Positions 40,399-48,327 of a DNA stretch of 64,000 bases are shown one piece after another. The notes below the pieces were generated by a model. It was not told the DNA's origin and did not search any database. It saw nothing but the letters and a program-made list of their open reading frames with translations. The DNA comes from CALUVN01 sp944323595 (GTDB lineage: Bacteria; Cyanobacteriota; Vampirovibrionia; Gastranaerophilales; Gastranaerophilaceae). Both the position numbers and the translations under genes were made by a program. Each line of letters opens with the position of its first letter. Position 1 is the stretch's first letter. Location of the stretch: contig OZ006972.1 of the NCBI GenBank assembly GCA_963931255.1, positions 1,550,001 through 1,614,000 of the forward strand, read 5' to 3'.

Positions 40399-40752
40399 AT
40401 GACGATTACGGTTGGAGACATTTATGCAGCATTCCCGAATTTTAAGCCTGCAGATATGATAAAATTATGCAACGGAAACGAAAATTTGAATGGCAGAACT
40501 CAGGTTTCCCTCGCAAATATCGCAGCATTCGGGGATGAAAAATTGTCTATATTTGCAGCTAAGATGGAAGGTAAAAACTTTACGAATTTGTTGGGGGAAA
40601 AAGCAAGAGCTGATGTAAATGCAGCTATCGGAGTTAAACATTCCGGCGGTCCGCAGCCGCAAAATGAAATTGCTCAAAATAATACTAAATCTATTCCTAT
40701 GGATACAAGCGTTTTTGATTTGACTCAAAGTAATAAAGAAAATATCGCATAA
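40399..40752 (+). CDS. Hypothetical protein
   Basis: A 117-residue soluble protein (MTITVGDIYAAFPNFKPADMIKLC ...) with mixed helix content in the first 80 residues and a polar Asn/Gln/Pro-rich tail. No signal peptide or known domain. GGAAAGG lies about 8 bases before the ATG, and the gene shares its long upstream element with the metalloprotease-like gene at 38880, so they are probably expressed together. It ends in a strong terminator. Function unknown. Confidence 0.65.
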   Translation: MTITVGDIYAAFPNFKPADMIKLCNGNENLNGRTQVSLANIAAFGDEKLSIFAAKMEGKNFTNLLGEKARADVNAAIGVKHSGGPQPQNEIAQNNTKSIPMDTSVFDLTQSNKENIA

Positions 40753-40774
40753 TCGCAAAATTATTTTGTATACA

Positions 40775-40803
40775 AAAATTCCCTCTTTTCCGAGGGAATT
40801 TTT
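40775..40803. terminator. Bidirectional terminator between convergent genes
   Basis: AAATTCCCTC (40776-40785), loop TTTTCC, GAGGGAATTT (40792-40801), followed by T residues on the plus strand and by T on the other strand through the A-run. It serves the 117-residue gene and the convergent gene at 40810. Confidence 0.88.
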
Positions 40804-40809
40804 ATGTCT

Positions 40810-42840
40810 TTATAAATTATTCAAGAATCCCTGCATAGACGGCTGTTTGTTTACATCTGCCGATGCTGTTACATTCTGAACCTGTGCTGTAGGATTTTTC
40901 GGCGGTTCAGGCTTGTTTGCGTTAGCTGCTTCTGCAGCTTCTTTAGCAAGTTTTTCAGAGCGTTCTTTTGTCATCTTTGTACATTTATGTGATACCCATA
41001 TCATAAATAACGGTACCAGTGCAAATGTTGAAAGTGCCTCAAACAAGCTGTTAAGCAGTTTTGCTCTGCCAAGAAGTTTGTTGCCTTTAACGTTATCAAG
41101 TATTTTGTAAATATTTTTAACTTCATCGCTTGCTGCACCATTTTTGATTGCATTTTTGATTTCATCAACGGTTGCCTGTTTAATTGATTTACCGCCGAGT
41201 AATTGTTCAATATTAGCTTTTATGCCTTTATCTATAGAAAATGCTTTTCTTACATCGCCTTTATTATTTTGTATAAAGTCAATCATGCCAAGCAGACCTT
41301 CTTTAGAACCGCTCGGATTTGCATATTTAGCTTCTAATTGTCTTGATGACAAATTAGAGATATCGCTGTTTGCAGAGAAGTACTGCCATACTTTACCCGG
41401 TATAGAACGTTTTTCATAGCCCTCATCACGAACCTGCAGTGCAATACCTGACATTTTTGTAAAGGTTTGCGAGAATACTCTTGAGAGAGCCTTTGCACCG
41501 AATAAGATTGCAAGGAAGCTTGTTATATCGCGGAAAAGGATTTCGCCTCGTTCAAAGTTACTTTTAGCATCAATATATCTTGGCGGCAGACAGAAGCCAA
41601 ACAGTGCAAATGCCATTGCATTAGCCGGCATTGCTGCATGATCAAATTCAAAATTCTTTAAAAATCCGCCTAATTTATTATTGTTCAAAACTTTTTTACC
41701 AAGAGATGCCTGCCATCCGCCAAAAGATACCTGTTTGCCGTCGGCGGTTGTTTGTTTTTTATCCGCATCTGTATACTTAGCAGCGTCTGCTGTTTTTTCC
41801 ACGGTATTTGCCGGTTCTTCTGACATTGTGCTTTCTGCGGCAGTTCCAACTAACCCCGGATCATGTTTCAATCCGAGATTATAAATTTTCGGTATTAGTA
41901 TAAATCCTGCAGCTACAGCACCCCACATACTCAAATTGGAAACTACTCTTGTTCCGGTGCGTTTCAGATTAAAGTTGTTGATTAATTTTTCTGCTGCTTC
42001 TGATGTATTTTCTTTCAGGTGTTTTTGGGTATAATGCATTGCATCATGGGTATAATCAGAAAGTGTACTCAGGATTTTTTTGATACCTTTAGTTAAGTTT
42101 TTGTCATCGGCTTTTATTACTCCGACAGTGTCATCAACCATTACACTGTTATGTAATTTTCTGGTATTGATGAAATCTTCTTTCAGATTATTAACTAAAA
42201 CTTTACGAACTTTTTTGCTGCTTGTATCGTCAATTTCGCTGAGTTGTCTTGCATAAGCTGCAGCTTTTTCTTCTATCATTTCCGGTTTTAAAGAACCGTC
42301 TGTTGAATTTGTTAATAAATTTTTGAATATTTGTGTATAGAAATCTGTTTTATTGAGTTGTTTATTTTCAGATATAGTCTGTTTTGAATATTTTGCAAAC
42401 TCGCTGCCATAGCCGTTAATCAAATCAACCGGAACATTATTTGCTTTACCAAGTGTTTTGATACCTGTAATCATTGCAAGAGGTATTAAGTATGCGCTCG
42501 GACCGCTTAATAATTCACGAAGAGCTTCACGACGGGCAAATTCCCAGTTGCATCCGCGTTTCTCTCCTGTTTTAGGGTCGATACTTCCCCGTCCGCGGAG
42601 TAAACCTGTTCCTATACGCGGGGCGACCATGCCAAGTCCATCCTGAATAATAAATGATGTGATAAAACCGCCGGCTTCTATCCAGTCCATTAAGCTCACA
42701 ATACCGGCTGATAAACCGTTAAATGACGGCTGATAACCTGCATTATTAACATTTTGAACCGGTTTGTTTTTTGATTCAGACACATTATTATTTTTATATT
42801 GAACCCTGTTCAACGATGGATTTATTGCTTTTACTGACAT
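40810..42840 (-). CDS. Large membrane-associated PxFxG-motif protein
   Basis: A 676-residue protein. The N terminus (about residues 1-45) is disordered and ends in Y-Q-P-S-F-N-G-L, the PxFxG signature. Hydrophobic segments appear near residues 50-70, 110-128, 305-325, 402-420, 432-450 and 612-632, separated by long polar parts. NWEFARREALRELLSGPSAYLIPLAMITG is a motif-like block that recurs in weaker form in the proteins at 45403, 46038 and possibly 58377. I do not know its function. No insertion or break is seen. It ends at a shared terminator. Confidence 0.7.
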   Translation of the reverse strand: MSVKAINPSLNRVQYKNNNVSESKNKPVQNVNNAGYQPSFNGLSAGIVSLMDWIEAGGFITSFIIQDGLGMVAPRIGTGLLRGRGSIDPKTGEKRGCNWEFARREALRELLSGPSAYLIPLAMITGIKTLGKANNVPVDLINGYGSEFAKYSKQTISENKQLNKTDFYTQIFKNLLTNSTDGSLKPEMIEEKAAAYARQLSEIDDTSSKKVRKVLVNNLKEDFINTRKLHNSVMVDDTVGVIKADDKNLTKGIKKILSTLSDYTHDAMHYTQKHLKENTSEAAEKLINNFNLKRTGTRVVSNLSMWGAVAAGFILIPKIYNLGLKHDPGLVGTAAESTMSEEPANTVEKTADAAKYTDADKKQTTADGKQVSFGGWQASLGKKVLNNNKLGGFLKNFEFDHAAMPANAMAFALFGFCLPPRYIDAKSNFERGEILFRDITSFLAILFGAKALSRVFSQTFTKMSGIALQVRDEGYEKRSIPGKVWQYFSANSDISNLSSRQLEAKYANPSGSKEGLLGMIDFIQNNKGDVRKAFSIDKGIKANIEQLLGGKSIKQATVDEIKNAIKNGAASDEVKNIYKILDNVKGNKLLGRAKLLNSLFEALSTFALVPLFMIWVSHKCTKMTKERSEKLAKEAAEAANANKPEPPKNPTAQVQNVTASADVNKQPSMQGFLNNL

Positions 42841-43099
42841 TTCCCTACTTTATATTTTCATATCTACACTACACATAAATTAAAAAACGTTCAATCAAAT
42901 TTATTGCTTATTCTTCGGGTAGTATTAATAAATTTTTACAAATAAGATAAATGATTTTCATGAACAAGTGTACTTATTATACTTAATACCCATGAAATTT
43001 TCAAGTTTTTTACTACAATTATAATATATTTATGAAATATTTCTTAATAAACTCTAAAAAAAGAAAAATAAAAGCGCATTTTATGGTATTTTTATAAGT

Positions 43100-44413
43100 A
43101 TGAATGCAAGAGAAGTAAGTATAATAGGTGCGGGACTTGCGGGGAGTGAAGCAGCCTTGCAGCTTGCTAAGCGCGGGATAAAGGTTAATTTGTATGAAAT
43201 GCGTCCGGAAAAAATGACCGGCGCACATACAACTGAAAAGCTTGCCGAGTTTGTTTGTTCAAACAGTTTGGGTTCTTATGATATTACAAATGCCAGCGGG
43301 CTTTTGAAGCGGGAAATGGAGCTTCTTGGCGGGGAACTTATTAAAATTGCTTATGAAATGCAGGTTCCTGCCGGAAATGCTCTTGCTATTGATAGAGAAG
43401 GCTTTTCAAAGCGTGTCACGGAACTTGTTGAATCCAATGAAAATATTAATCTTGTGCGTGAAGAAGTTACGCAAATTCCTGACGGAAATGTTATTCTGGC
43501 ATCAGGGCCATTGACAAGCGATGCTCTTGCTGTATCTATAAAAGAATTTACCGAGAGTGATTACTTATACTTTTTTGATGCTATAGCTCCAATTGTTGAA
43601 AAGGACAGCATAAACTTTGATGTTGCGTTTTGGGCAAGCCGTTATAACAAAGGCGAGGCTTCATATATCAACTGTCCGATGAACAAAGAGCAGTATGAAA
43701 AGTTTTATAATATATTAATTAATGCTCCAAGAATAGAGCTTAAAACTTTTGAAAAGAACGCAAAGTTTTTTGAAAGCTGTCTGCCTGTAGAAGTTCTGGC
43801 GTCACGTGGTGTTGATACTCTGCGATTTGGTCCTATGAAACCTGTCGGGCTTGTTGATAAACGAACAGGAGAGGAAAATTATGCCGTTGTTCAATTAAGG
43901 CAGGATAATTCAGCAAAGACATTGTTTAACCTTGTAGGTTTTCAAACAAATTTAAAATGGGGAAGCCAGAAAGAACTTGTACAATCAATTCCGGGGCTGG
44001 AGAATGCGAATATTGTGCGGTATGGTGTAATGCATAGAAATACATTTATTAATTCTCCGAAACTTTTGAATTGCACTCTTCAAACCCGTAAACGTAAAAA
44101 TCTGTTTTTCGCGGGACAACTCACCGGTACAGAGGGCTATACAGAGTCTATTGCCTCCGGACTGCTTGCAGGTATTAATATGGCAAAATACATATATAAT
44201 GAACAATTGCTTGAGCTGCCGAAAATAACAATGCTCGGTGCTTTGACTAAATATATTTCAGATGAAAGCCATGAAAAATTCCAGCCGATAAATTCCAATT
44301 GGGGTATTGTGGAATCTATTGAACTGCCTAAGAAAGAGCGTAAAAATAAAAAAATGAAAGCCGAACTAATAGCCAGACGTTCCATAGATTATATGACTAA
44401 TTTAGTTTTTTAA
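43100..44413 (+). CDS. trmFO: Methylenetetrahydrofolate-tRNA-(uracil-54) methyltransferase
   Basis: A 437-residue FAD-dependent enzyme that methylates U54 of tRNA to ribothymidine using methylenetetrahydrofolate. It shows the N-terminal dinucleotide motif GAGLAGSEAALQLA (residues 11-24), EMRPEKMTGAHTT (34-46), CSNSLGSYD (about 54-62), FDAIAPIVEKDSINFDVAF, CTLQTRKRKNLFFAGQLTGTEGYTESIASGLLAG near residues 316-349. Length and motif order are normal for TrmFO (GidA relative). Monocistronic; it overlaps a convergent small gene by 17 bases at the end. Confidence 0.96.
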   Translation: MNAREVSIIGAGLAGSEAALQLAKRGIKVNLYEMRPEKMTGAHTTEKLAEFVCSNSLGSYDITNASGLLKREMELLGGELIKIAYEMQVPAGNALAIDREGFSKRVTELVESNENINLVREEVTQIPDGNVILASGPLTSDALAVSIKEFTESDYLYFFDAIAPIVEKDSINFDVAFWASRYNKGEASYINCPMNKEQYEKFYNILINAPRIELKTFEKNAKFFESCLPVEVLASRGVDTLRFGPMKPVGLVDKRTGEENYAVVQLRQDNSAKTLFNLVGFQTNLKWGSQKELVQSIPGLENANIVRYGVMHRNTFINSPKLLNCTLQTRKRKNLFFAGQLTGTEGYTESIASGLLAGINMAKYIYNEQLLELPKITMLGALTKYISDESHEKFQPINSNWGIVESIELPKKERKNKKMKAELIARRSIDYMTNLVF

Positions 44414-44615
44414 TCTCCAGTTCATATCCTAGAAACTTGAGAATATCCTGAACAGTTTCAAATTTGATAGTTTTAGAAGACAGCATTCGTGACAAACTTG
44501 CAATATTTATATTATTAATACCGGCATTTTGCATCTGGCGTGTCAATTTTGACATTGACATACCATTTTTTAGTAAAAGTATTTGGATTTCCTGTTTAAT
44601 ATCCATCCATAACAT
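44397..44615 (-). CDS. Small XRE-like helix-turn-helix protein
   Basis: A 72-residue single-domain DNA-binding protein (LLLKNGMSMSKLTRQMQNAGINNINIASLSRMLSSKTIKFETVQDILKFLGYELEI), typical of the Cro/CI fold. The start may be 44615 or the ATG at 44606 (MDIKQEI). It is divergent from the pilin-like gene at 44714 and overlaps the end of trmFO on the other strand. It may regulate the pilin-like neighbour, as in the XRE/pilin pair at 20300-21319. Confidence 0.8.
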   Translation of the reverse strand: MLWMDIKQEIQILLLKNGMSMSKLTRQMQNAGINNINIASLSRMLSSKTIKFETVQDILKFLGYELEIKKLN

Positions 44616-44635
44616 GTTATTTTATTTATTTTATA

Positions 44636-44663
44636 TTGACAATTAAGCAAATAATGTTATCAT
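44636..44663 (+). promoter_or_regulatory. Promoter of the pilin-like gene
   Basis: TTGACA (44636-44641) and TATCAT (44658-44663), 16 bp apart, about 50 bases upstream of the ATG at 44714. Confidence 0.7.
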
Positions 44664-44713
44664 GCATGTATATATCGTTAATATTTTTATTAATAAATAT
44701 AAAGAGAGGAAAC

Positions 44714-45406
44714 ATGAAATCTGCTTTTACTTTGGCTGAAGTTTTGATAACAATTGGTATAATAGGAGTAGTTGCAGCAATGACTATTCCTTCTCTAATT
44801 CATAATACTCAAGGGAAAGAACTGGAAGCCGCTTATAAAAAAGCTTATTCTTCGATATCTCAGGCACTGGTTAGAATGAGTTATGAAGAGGGTGTTATAG
44901 TAAATTGGGATAATTATCCTAATAATACATTTGCTCCGGCATTCAAAAATTATATAAAAGATTTTTTCAATTGCGGCCAGAAAGGTTGTCTTGCAGCAGA
45001 TATTGATTCAGAGGATGGGAATTCATATTATAATAAAGTTTCAAAATATCGAACTTATAATAAATCACAGAATGTGACACTGGAATGGTTTGATGAGGGG
45101 CAGGCAATAATTGGTGACGGGATGTTTTTGATGATAAATAATTCCTGGAATCGCGGGGTGGGTATAGTTATATCTGTTGATGTAAACGGAATCGGAAAAG
45201 GCCCGAATTGTTGGGGGCACGATTTATTTTCTTTTCAGTTAAATAATAATGGCAAACTTGTCCCGATGGGCTCTCCTGAGTCAGACAACACAGGCGGCGG
45301 TTGGAGTGGGCTGCCGTGTGATTTAAACAGTTCAGAACGTCATAACGGAATCGGCTGTGCTTATAAAGCCTTTGTAGAAAAAGATTATTTTAAAAACTTG
45401 CCCTAA
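44714..45406 (+). CDS. Type IV pilin-like / pseudopilin protein
   Basis: A 230-residue protein with the same prepilin start as the one at 20603: MKSA then FTLAEVLITIGIIGVVAAMT, again with Ala before the cleavage site and Glu at mature position 5. The mature part is different, with glycine-rich GGGWSGLPCDLNSSERHNGIGC and fewer cysteines. The ATG at 44714 follows AGAGAGGA; a longer frame from 44636 adds 26 residues that do not belong to a prepilin. It is divergent from a small XRE gene and its end overlaps the gene at 45403 by 4 bases. Confidence 0.82.
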   Translation: MKSAFTLAEVLITIGIIGVVAAMTIPSLIHNTQGKELEAAYKKAYSSISQALVRMSYEEGVIVNWDNYPNNTFAPAFKNYIKDFFNCGQKGCLAADIDSEDGNSYYNKVSKYRTYNKSQNVTLEWFDEGQAIIGDGMFLMINNSWNRGVGIVISVDVNGIGKGPNCWGHDLFSFQLNNNGKLVPMGSPESDNTGGGWSGLPCDLNSSERHNGIGCAYKAFVEKDYFKNLP

Positions 45407-46038
45407 CCTTTAGTATCTATTTTCTTTGAATGGTTATTATGTTCTGCTGAATGTTTTTTATTTTTTTCTTCCAGTCCGAGTAGTTTGAGTGCAGGGTGTA
45501 TAAAAGCATGACTTACCTGAGGCGCAAGTACTGCCAGTCCGAGAACTGAGCCCAGCAGGTTAAACACCCCTATTGTACTGGCTATTAACGGATATTTTTC
45601 AGGCTTTTCATTTGTTTCCAAATCTTTTCTTACATCCTGATGATACTTATCTTTGACTTTTTCTTTTTGGAGGGTAAGTCTTCGGTCTTGAATAGATTTT
45701 TTAGCCAATTTTGTGTAATATTCAAATTCCTTTGCGCTTTCAAATTTTTGGAATTCAGGATGGTTTTTGAACAGAACATTTTTCGCAAGCTTAAATCCGC
45801 CCTTTTTAAATACAGGCACAATTAAAAATAAATAAGTAACAAGACATGTTGCCTGATATAAAAACTCTTTAGCCGCTGCATATTCTTTTGTATCAGCTGA
45901 AATATCTTTGTCAACAAGAATTGCGGCAGGTCTGCCTATAGCTTTGAGTGTGGTTTCTATCCCTACTTGCGTAATAGTATTTTCTGCGATTTTAGTAAGA
46001 TGTGGATTTGCAATTGCATTAGTTATGGCACCGAGCAT
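45403..46038 (-). CDS. Membrane protein, paralogue of the next gene
   Basis: A 211-residue protein with hydrophobic segments near residues 67-85 and 152-172. Residues about 32-75 read KAIGRPAAILVDKDISADTKEYAAAKEFLY. This aligns in pattern with KGICRPAFTMMDKTEEPETKRYTALREGLT of the gene at 46038: R-P-A, D-K, T-K-x-Y-x-A and a following charged-E helix. It therefore belongs to one small family with its upstream neighbour. The start overlaps the upstream stop by one base (TAATG), and GGAGG lies 6 bases before it. Function unknown. Confidence 0.68.
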   Translation of the reverse strand: MLGAITNAIANPHLTKIAENTITQVGIETTLKAIGRPAAILVDKDISADTKEYAAAKEFLYQATCLVTYLFLIVPVFKKGGFKLAKNVLFKNHPEFQKFESAKEFEYYTKLAKKSIQDRRLTLQKEKVKDKYHQDVRKDLETNEKPEKYPLIASTIGVFNLLGSVLGLAVLAPQVSHAFIHPALKLLGLEEKNKKHSAEHNNHSKKIDTKG

Positions 46039-46571
46039 TACACACCTCCTATTCTGCTGTTAATCCTGTACGTGTCAGGAAGTCTGCTGGAAAATGAATT
46101 AAGACTGTGAAAGTTGTTGTGATATGTTACAGGAAATTTTGTCGGTTTTACAGTTCCGCTTAAAAGAATAGGCTGCGGCTGCGGGTTTTTCTTTTTATGT
46201 ATAACATCCATAATTGGTTTTATTGCAACAGAACAAAGTGCTGGAATCGCAAACAAAGCAGCGCCGCATACACCCATAAACATCAGATTTGTAGCCGCAT
46301 TTCCTCTGATTTTTTCCGGAAATAATCTTGAAAGTGATGCCGAAGCTTTTCCGCAGGCAAAATATGTAGGAATTGCTATAATTTCGGTTAACCCCTCTCT
46401 GAGTGCGGTATAACGTTTTGTTTCGGGTTCTTCTGTTTTGTCCATCATTGTGAACGCAGGTCTGCAAATCCCCTTAACTGCTGCAATCATCATAACGGGA
46501 TATATCGGCTTGTGCAGATTGCCAAGCTTTAAAAAGATACGTTCTAATACTTTTGAAGCTGCTTCGTTCAT
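46038..46571 (-). CDS. Membrane protein, paralogue of the previous gene
   Basis: A 177-residue protein with three hydrophobic segments (about residues 24-36, 63-77 and 96-117) and a Pro/Lys-rich tail (HKKKNPQPQPILLSG). The block ICRPAFTMMDKTEEPETKRYTALREGLTEIIAIPTYF is the family signature shared with 45403-46038 and, more loosely, with 40810-42840. The ATG at 46571 is chosen because the open frame upstream is a Phe/Cys-rich stretch overlapping the promoter of the anti-sigma gene and is not a protein. It is cotranscribed with 45403. Function unknown. Confidence 0.66.
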   Translation of the reverse strand: MNEAASKVLERIFLKLGNLHKPIYPVMMIAAVKGICRPAFTMMDKTEEPETKRYTALREGLTEIIAIPTYFACGKASASLSRLFPEKIRGNAATNLMFMGVCGAALFAIPALCSVAIKPIMDVIHKKKNPQPQPILLSGTVKPTKFPVTYHNNFHSLNSFSSRLPDTYRINSRIGGV

Positions 46572-46658
46572 AATCGCTATTACTAAAAATCCCTGAATAT
46601 ATATTTTTGCTAGTGATAGACATAATTTTACAATAAAAAAATAATTCAAACATAAAAA

Positions 46659-46688
46659 TGAACTTTTTTTTTTGTAATTCGTTATAAT
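46659..46688 (+). promoter_or_regulatory. Possible ECF-type promoter of the anti-sigma/sigma operon
   Basis: TGAACTT (46659-46665) and CGTT (46680-46683) are 14 bp apart, resembling ECF consensus GAAC and CGT elements; TATAAT (46683-46688) overlaps and could serve a housekeeping sigma factor instead. Autoregulation by the ECF factor is plausible. Confidence 0.45.
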
Positions 46689-46706
46689 GGTATAGAGGTT
46701 AAAACA

Positions 46707-47045
46707 ATGACTAAAAAATGTGACAAATACGAAGCATACTTTACATTTGCAGATGAAGAAACATTCAAAAAGCATCTTGCAGAATGTGAAGATTGCAGAA
46801 AAGAACATGAAAAAATGCAAAAAGTCTCCTCTTTGATTTCAGAAGTCAAACCGCTTTACAAGAAAAACAGACTTCAAAAATTCAAAGTCGCATGTATTGC
46901 ATTTGCAATGGTAATAAGCAGTGCATCACTGGGCTATATGACTCACGGACAGGATTTTATTGATACAGTAAGATACGGTTCTGTGCTCAGCGCGGAGGAT
47001 TATGGTTTTCCGGTCGATGATTACGGCTTTTTAATGGTGGAATAA
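46707..47045 (+). CDS. Anti-sigma factor with zinc-finger-like domain
   Basis: A 112-residue membrane protein. The N-terminal cytoplasmic part has H-L-A-E-C-E-D-C (H-x3-C-x2-C), the core of the ZAS anti-sigma domain, at about residues 24-31, with an earlier cysteine at 5. One transmembrane helix (about residues 61-78, ACIAFAMVISSASLGYM) precedes a short extracytoplasmic tail. The stop is 3 bases before an ECF sigma gene; the order anti-sigma then sigma is the reverse of the commonest one. It probably holds the sigma factor until an envelope signal arrives. Confidence 0.8.
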   Translation: MTKKCDKYEAYFTFADEETFKKHLAECEDCRKEHEKMQKVSSLISEVKPLYKKNRLQKFKVACIAFAMVISSASLGYMTHGQDFIDTVRYGSVLSAEDYGFPVDDYGFLMVE

Positions 47046-47048
47046 TTC

Positions 47049-47546
47049 ATGGATTTTAACAAAATTATATCTGCAAACAAGCAGAATGTAAGAAATATAA
47101 TACGTCTTATCACAAATGAGACAAATGAAGACTTAGAGCAGGAAGTGTATTTGAAAGTATGGAAAAACTCTGAAAAATACAAAGAGCAGGGCTCTTTTAA
47201 AAGCTGGATAAACACCATTGCTAAAAATGTTTCCAAAGATTATCTGAAATCGTCACATTTTAAAAACAATCAAAACACAATATCAGATGATGACGAGGTA
47301 ATACAATTAAAAGACAAAAAACATTCTCCGGAAGAAAGACTTATACGTAATGAAAGACAAAGAAGGATTATGAATGCAATAAATGCACTTAAACCAAAAT
47401 TTAAAGATGTAATAATGCTTTGTGAAATAGACGGATACACTTATGAGGAAGCGGCAGCAAAGCTTAAATGCCCGCTCGGAACCGTAAAATCACGTTTATT
47501 CAAGGCGAAGAAAGAGTTAGCAGAAACTTTACAAGATTTATTGTAA
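47049..47546 (+). CDS. ECF-family RNA polymerase sigma factor
   Basis: A 165-residue sigma-70-family factor with only regions 2 and 4. Region 2 is at about residues 5-70 (LEQEVYLKVWKNSEKYKEQGSFKSWINTIAKNVSKDYL) and region 4 at about 105-160 (LKPKFKDVIMLCEIDGYTYEEAAAKLKCPLGTVKSRLFKAKKEL), the standard ECF form. It starts 3 bases after the anti-sigma stop and is followed by a Cys-rich Spy-like protein, which is probably a target or the stress sensor. Confidence 0.93.
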   Translation: MDFNKIISANKQNVRNIIRLITNETNEDLEQEVYLKVWKNSEKYKEQGSFKSWINTIAKNVSKDYLKSSHFKNNQNTISDDDEVIQLKDKKHSPEERLIRNERQRRIMNAINALKPKFKDVIMLCEIDGYTYEEAAAKLKCPLGTVKSRLFKAKKELAETLQDLL

Positions 47547-47564
47547 AAGAAAGGACAGACGACT

Positions 47565-48272
47565 ATGATGAAAAAGACACTTATTTTAGCAGGTATTCTT
47601 GCAATGACAATGACAACAGTACTTGCTGCAGAAGAAACAGCCGTACAAACAGAAGCAGCTCAGCCTGCAAAACAAGTTGAAACCGTTCAGCCTGCGGAAT
47701 GCAAACTTCCTCCAAAACGTCCGGATTTCAAAAAATGCGATTGCCCTAAATGTAAAAAAGCAAAATGCGATTGCGTAAAAAAAGGTCCGAAAGCCGATTT
47801 TGAAAAACGTCTGAATTTGACTGACGAACAAAAAGCTCAAGCAGAAGAACTCCGTAAAAAAGGTCATGAAGAAATGAAACCTATTATGGAACAAATTAAA
47901 CTTAAACATCAGGAAATCGAAGCTGTTAAGTTATCAAGAATGGCAACTCAAATGCAAGAAGAAAAAATTGCACAATTGAAAAAAGAAATTCAAGAGTTGA
48001 AAGGACAGGCAAAAGAACTCCGTCAACAAAACATGAAAGATTTTGAAGCTATCCTTACTAAAAAACAACAAAAAGAATTGAAAAAAATGAAAGAAGAAGG
48101 CAGAAAACACTTTGAAGAAGCACGTAAAAAAGGTCACCAACCTTGCAAATGCGATTGCTGCGGAAAAAGACCACACCATCCGGGACCTGGACCGAGACCA
48201 TTCCCTGGACCTCAACCACAACCTGGTATAGAACCGCCTACAGCTGCTCCTGAAGCTCCTGCCGCTGAATAA
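47565..48272 (+). CDS. Secreted Cys/Pro-rich Spy/CpxP-like protein
   Basis: A 235-residue protein with a Sec signal peptide (about residues 1-22, TVLAA). Residues about 85-190 form a long helical region with two L-T-x-x-Q type motifs (LNLTDEQKAQAEELRKKG and LTKKQQKELKKMKEEG), as in Spy/CpxP/ZraP/CnrX periplasmic proteins. Unusual cysteine clusters flank it: K-C-D-C-P-K-C-K-K-A-K-C-D-C before and C-K-C-D-C-C-G-K-R-P-H-H after, then a Pro/Gly tail. Metal binding or thiol sensing is likely. It follows the sigma gene by 18 bases and ends at a terminator. Confidence 0.78.
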   Translation: MMKKTLILAGILAMTMTTVLAAEETAVQTEAAQPAKQVETVQPAECKLPPKRPDFKKCDCPKCKKAKCDCVKKGPKADFEKRLNLTDEQKAQAEELRKKGHEEMKPIMEQIKLKHQEIEAVKLSRMATQMQEEKIAQLKKEIQELKGQAKELRQQNMKDFEAILTKKQQKELKKMKEEGRKHFEEARKKGHQPCKCDCCGKRPHHPGPGPRPFPGPQPQPGIEPPTAAPEAPAAE

Positions 48273-48281
48273 CCCGATATG

Positions 48282-48311
48282 AAAAGGCTGATAGTAATAT
48301 CAGCCTTTTTT
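48282..48311 (+). terminator. Terminator after the sigma/anti-sigma operon
   Basis: AAAAGGCTGATA (48282-48293), GTAA, TATCAGCCTTTT (48298-48309), followed by more T. Perfect 12-bp stem. Confidence 0.92.
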
Positions 48312-48327
48312 GTATTATAATTTGTGT

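Noticed and set aside
46572..46820. N-terminal extension of the membrane protein ending at 46038
   Set aside because: Phe/Cys-rich antisense of the anti-sigma gene and its promoter; not protein-like.
47586..48221. Phe-rich minus-strand frames opposite the Spy-like gene
   Set aside because: They are the antisense of a Lys/Glu-rich coding sequence, which always gives Phe/Leu-rich shadows.
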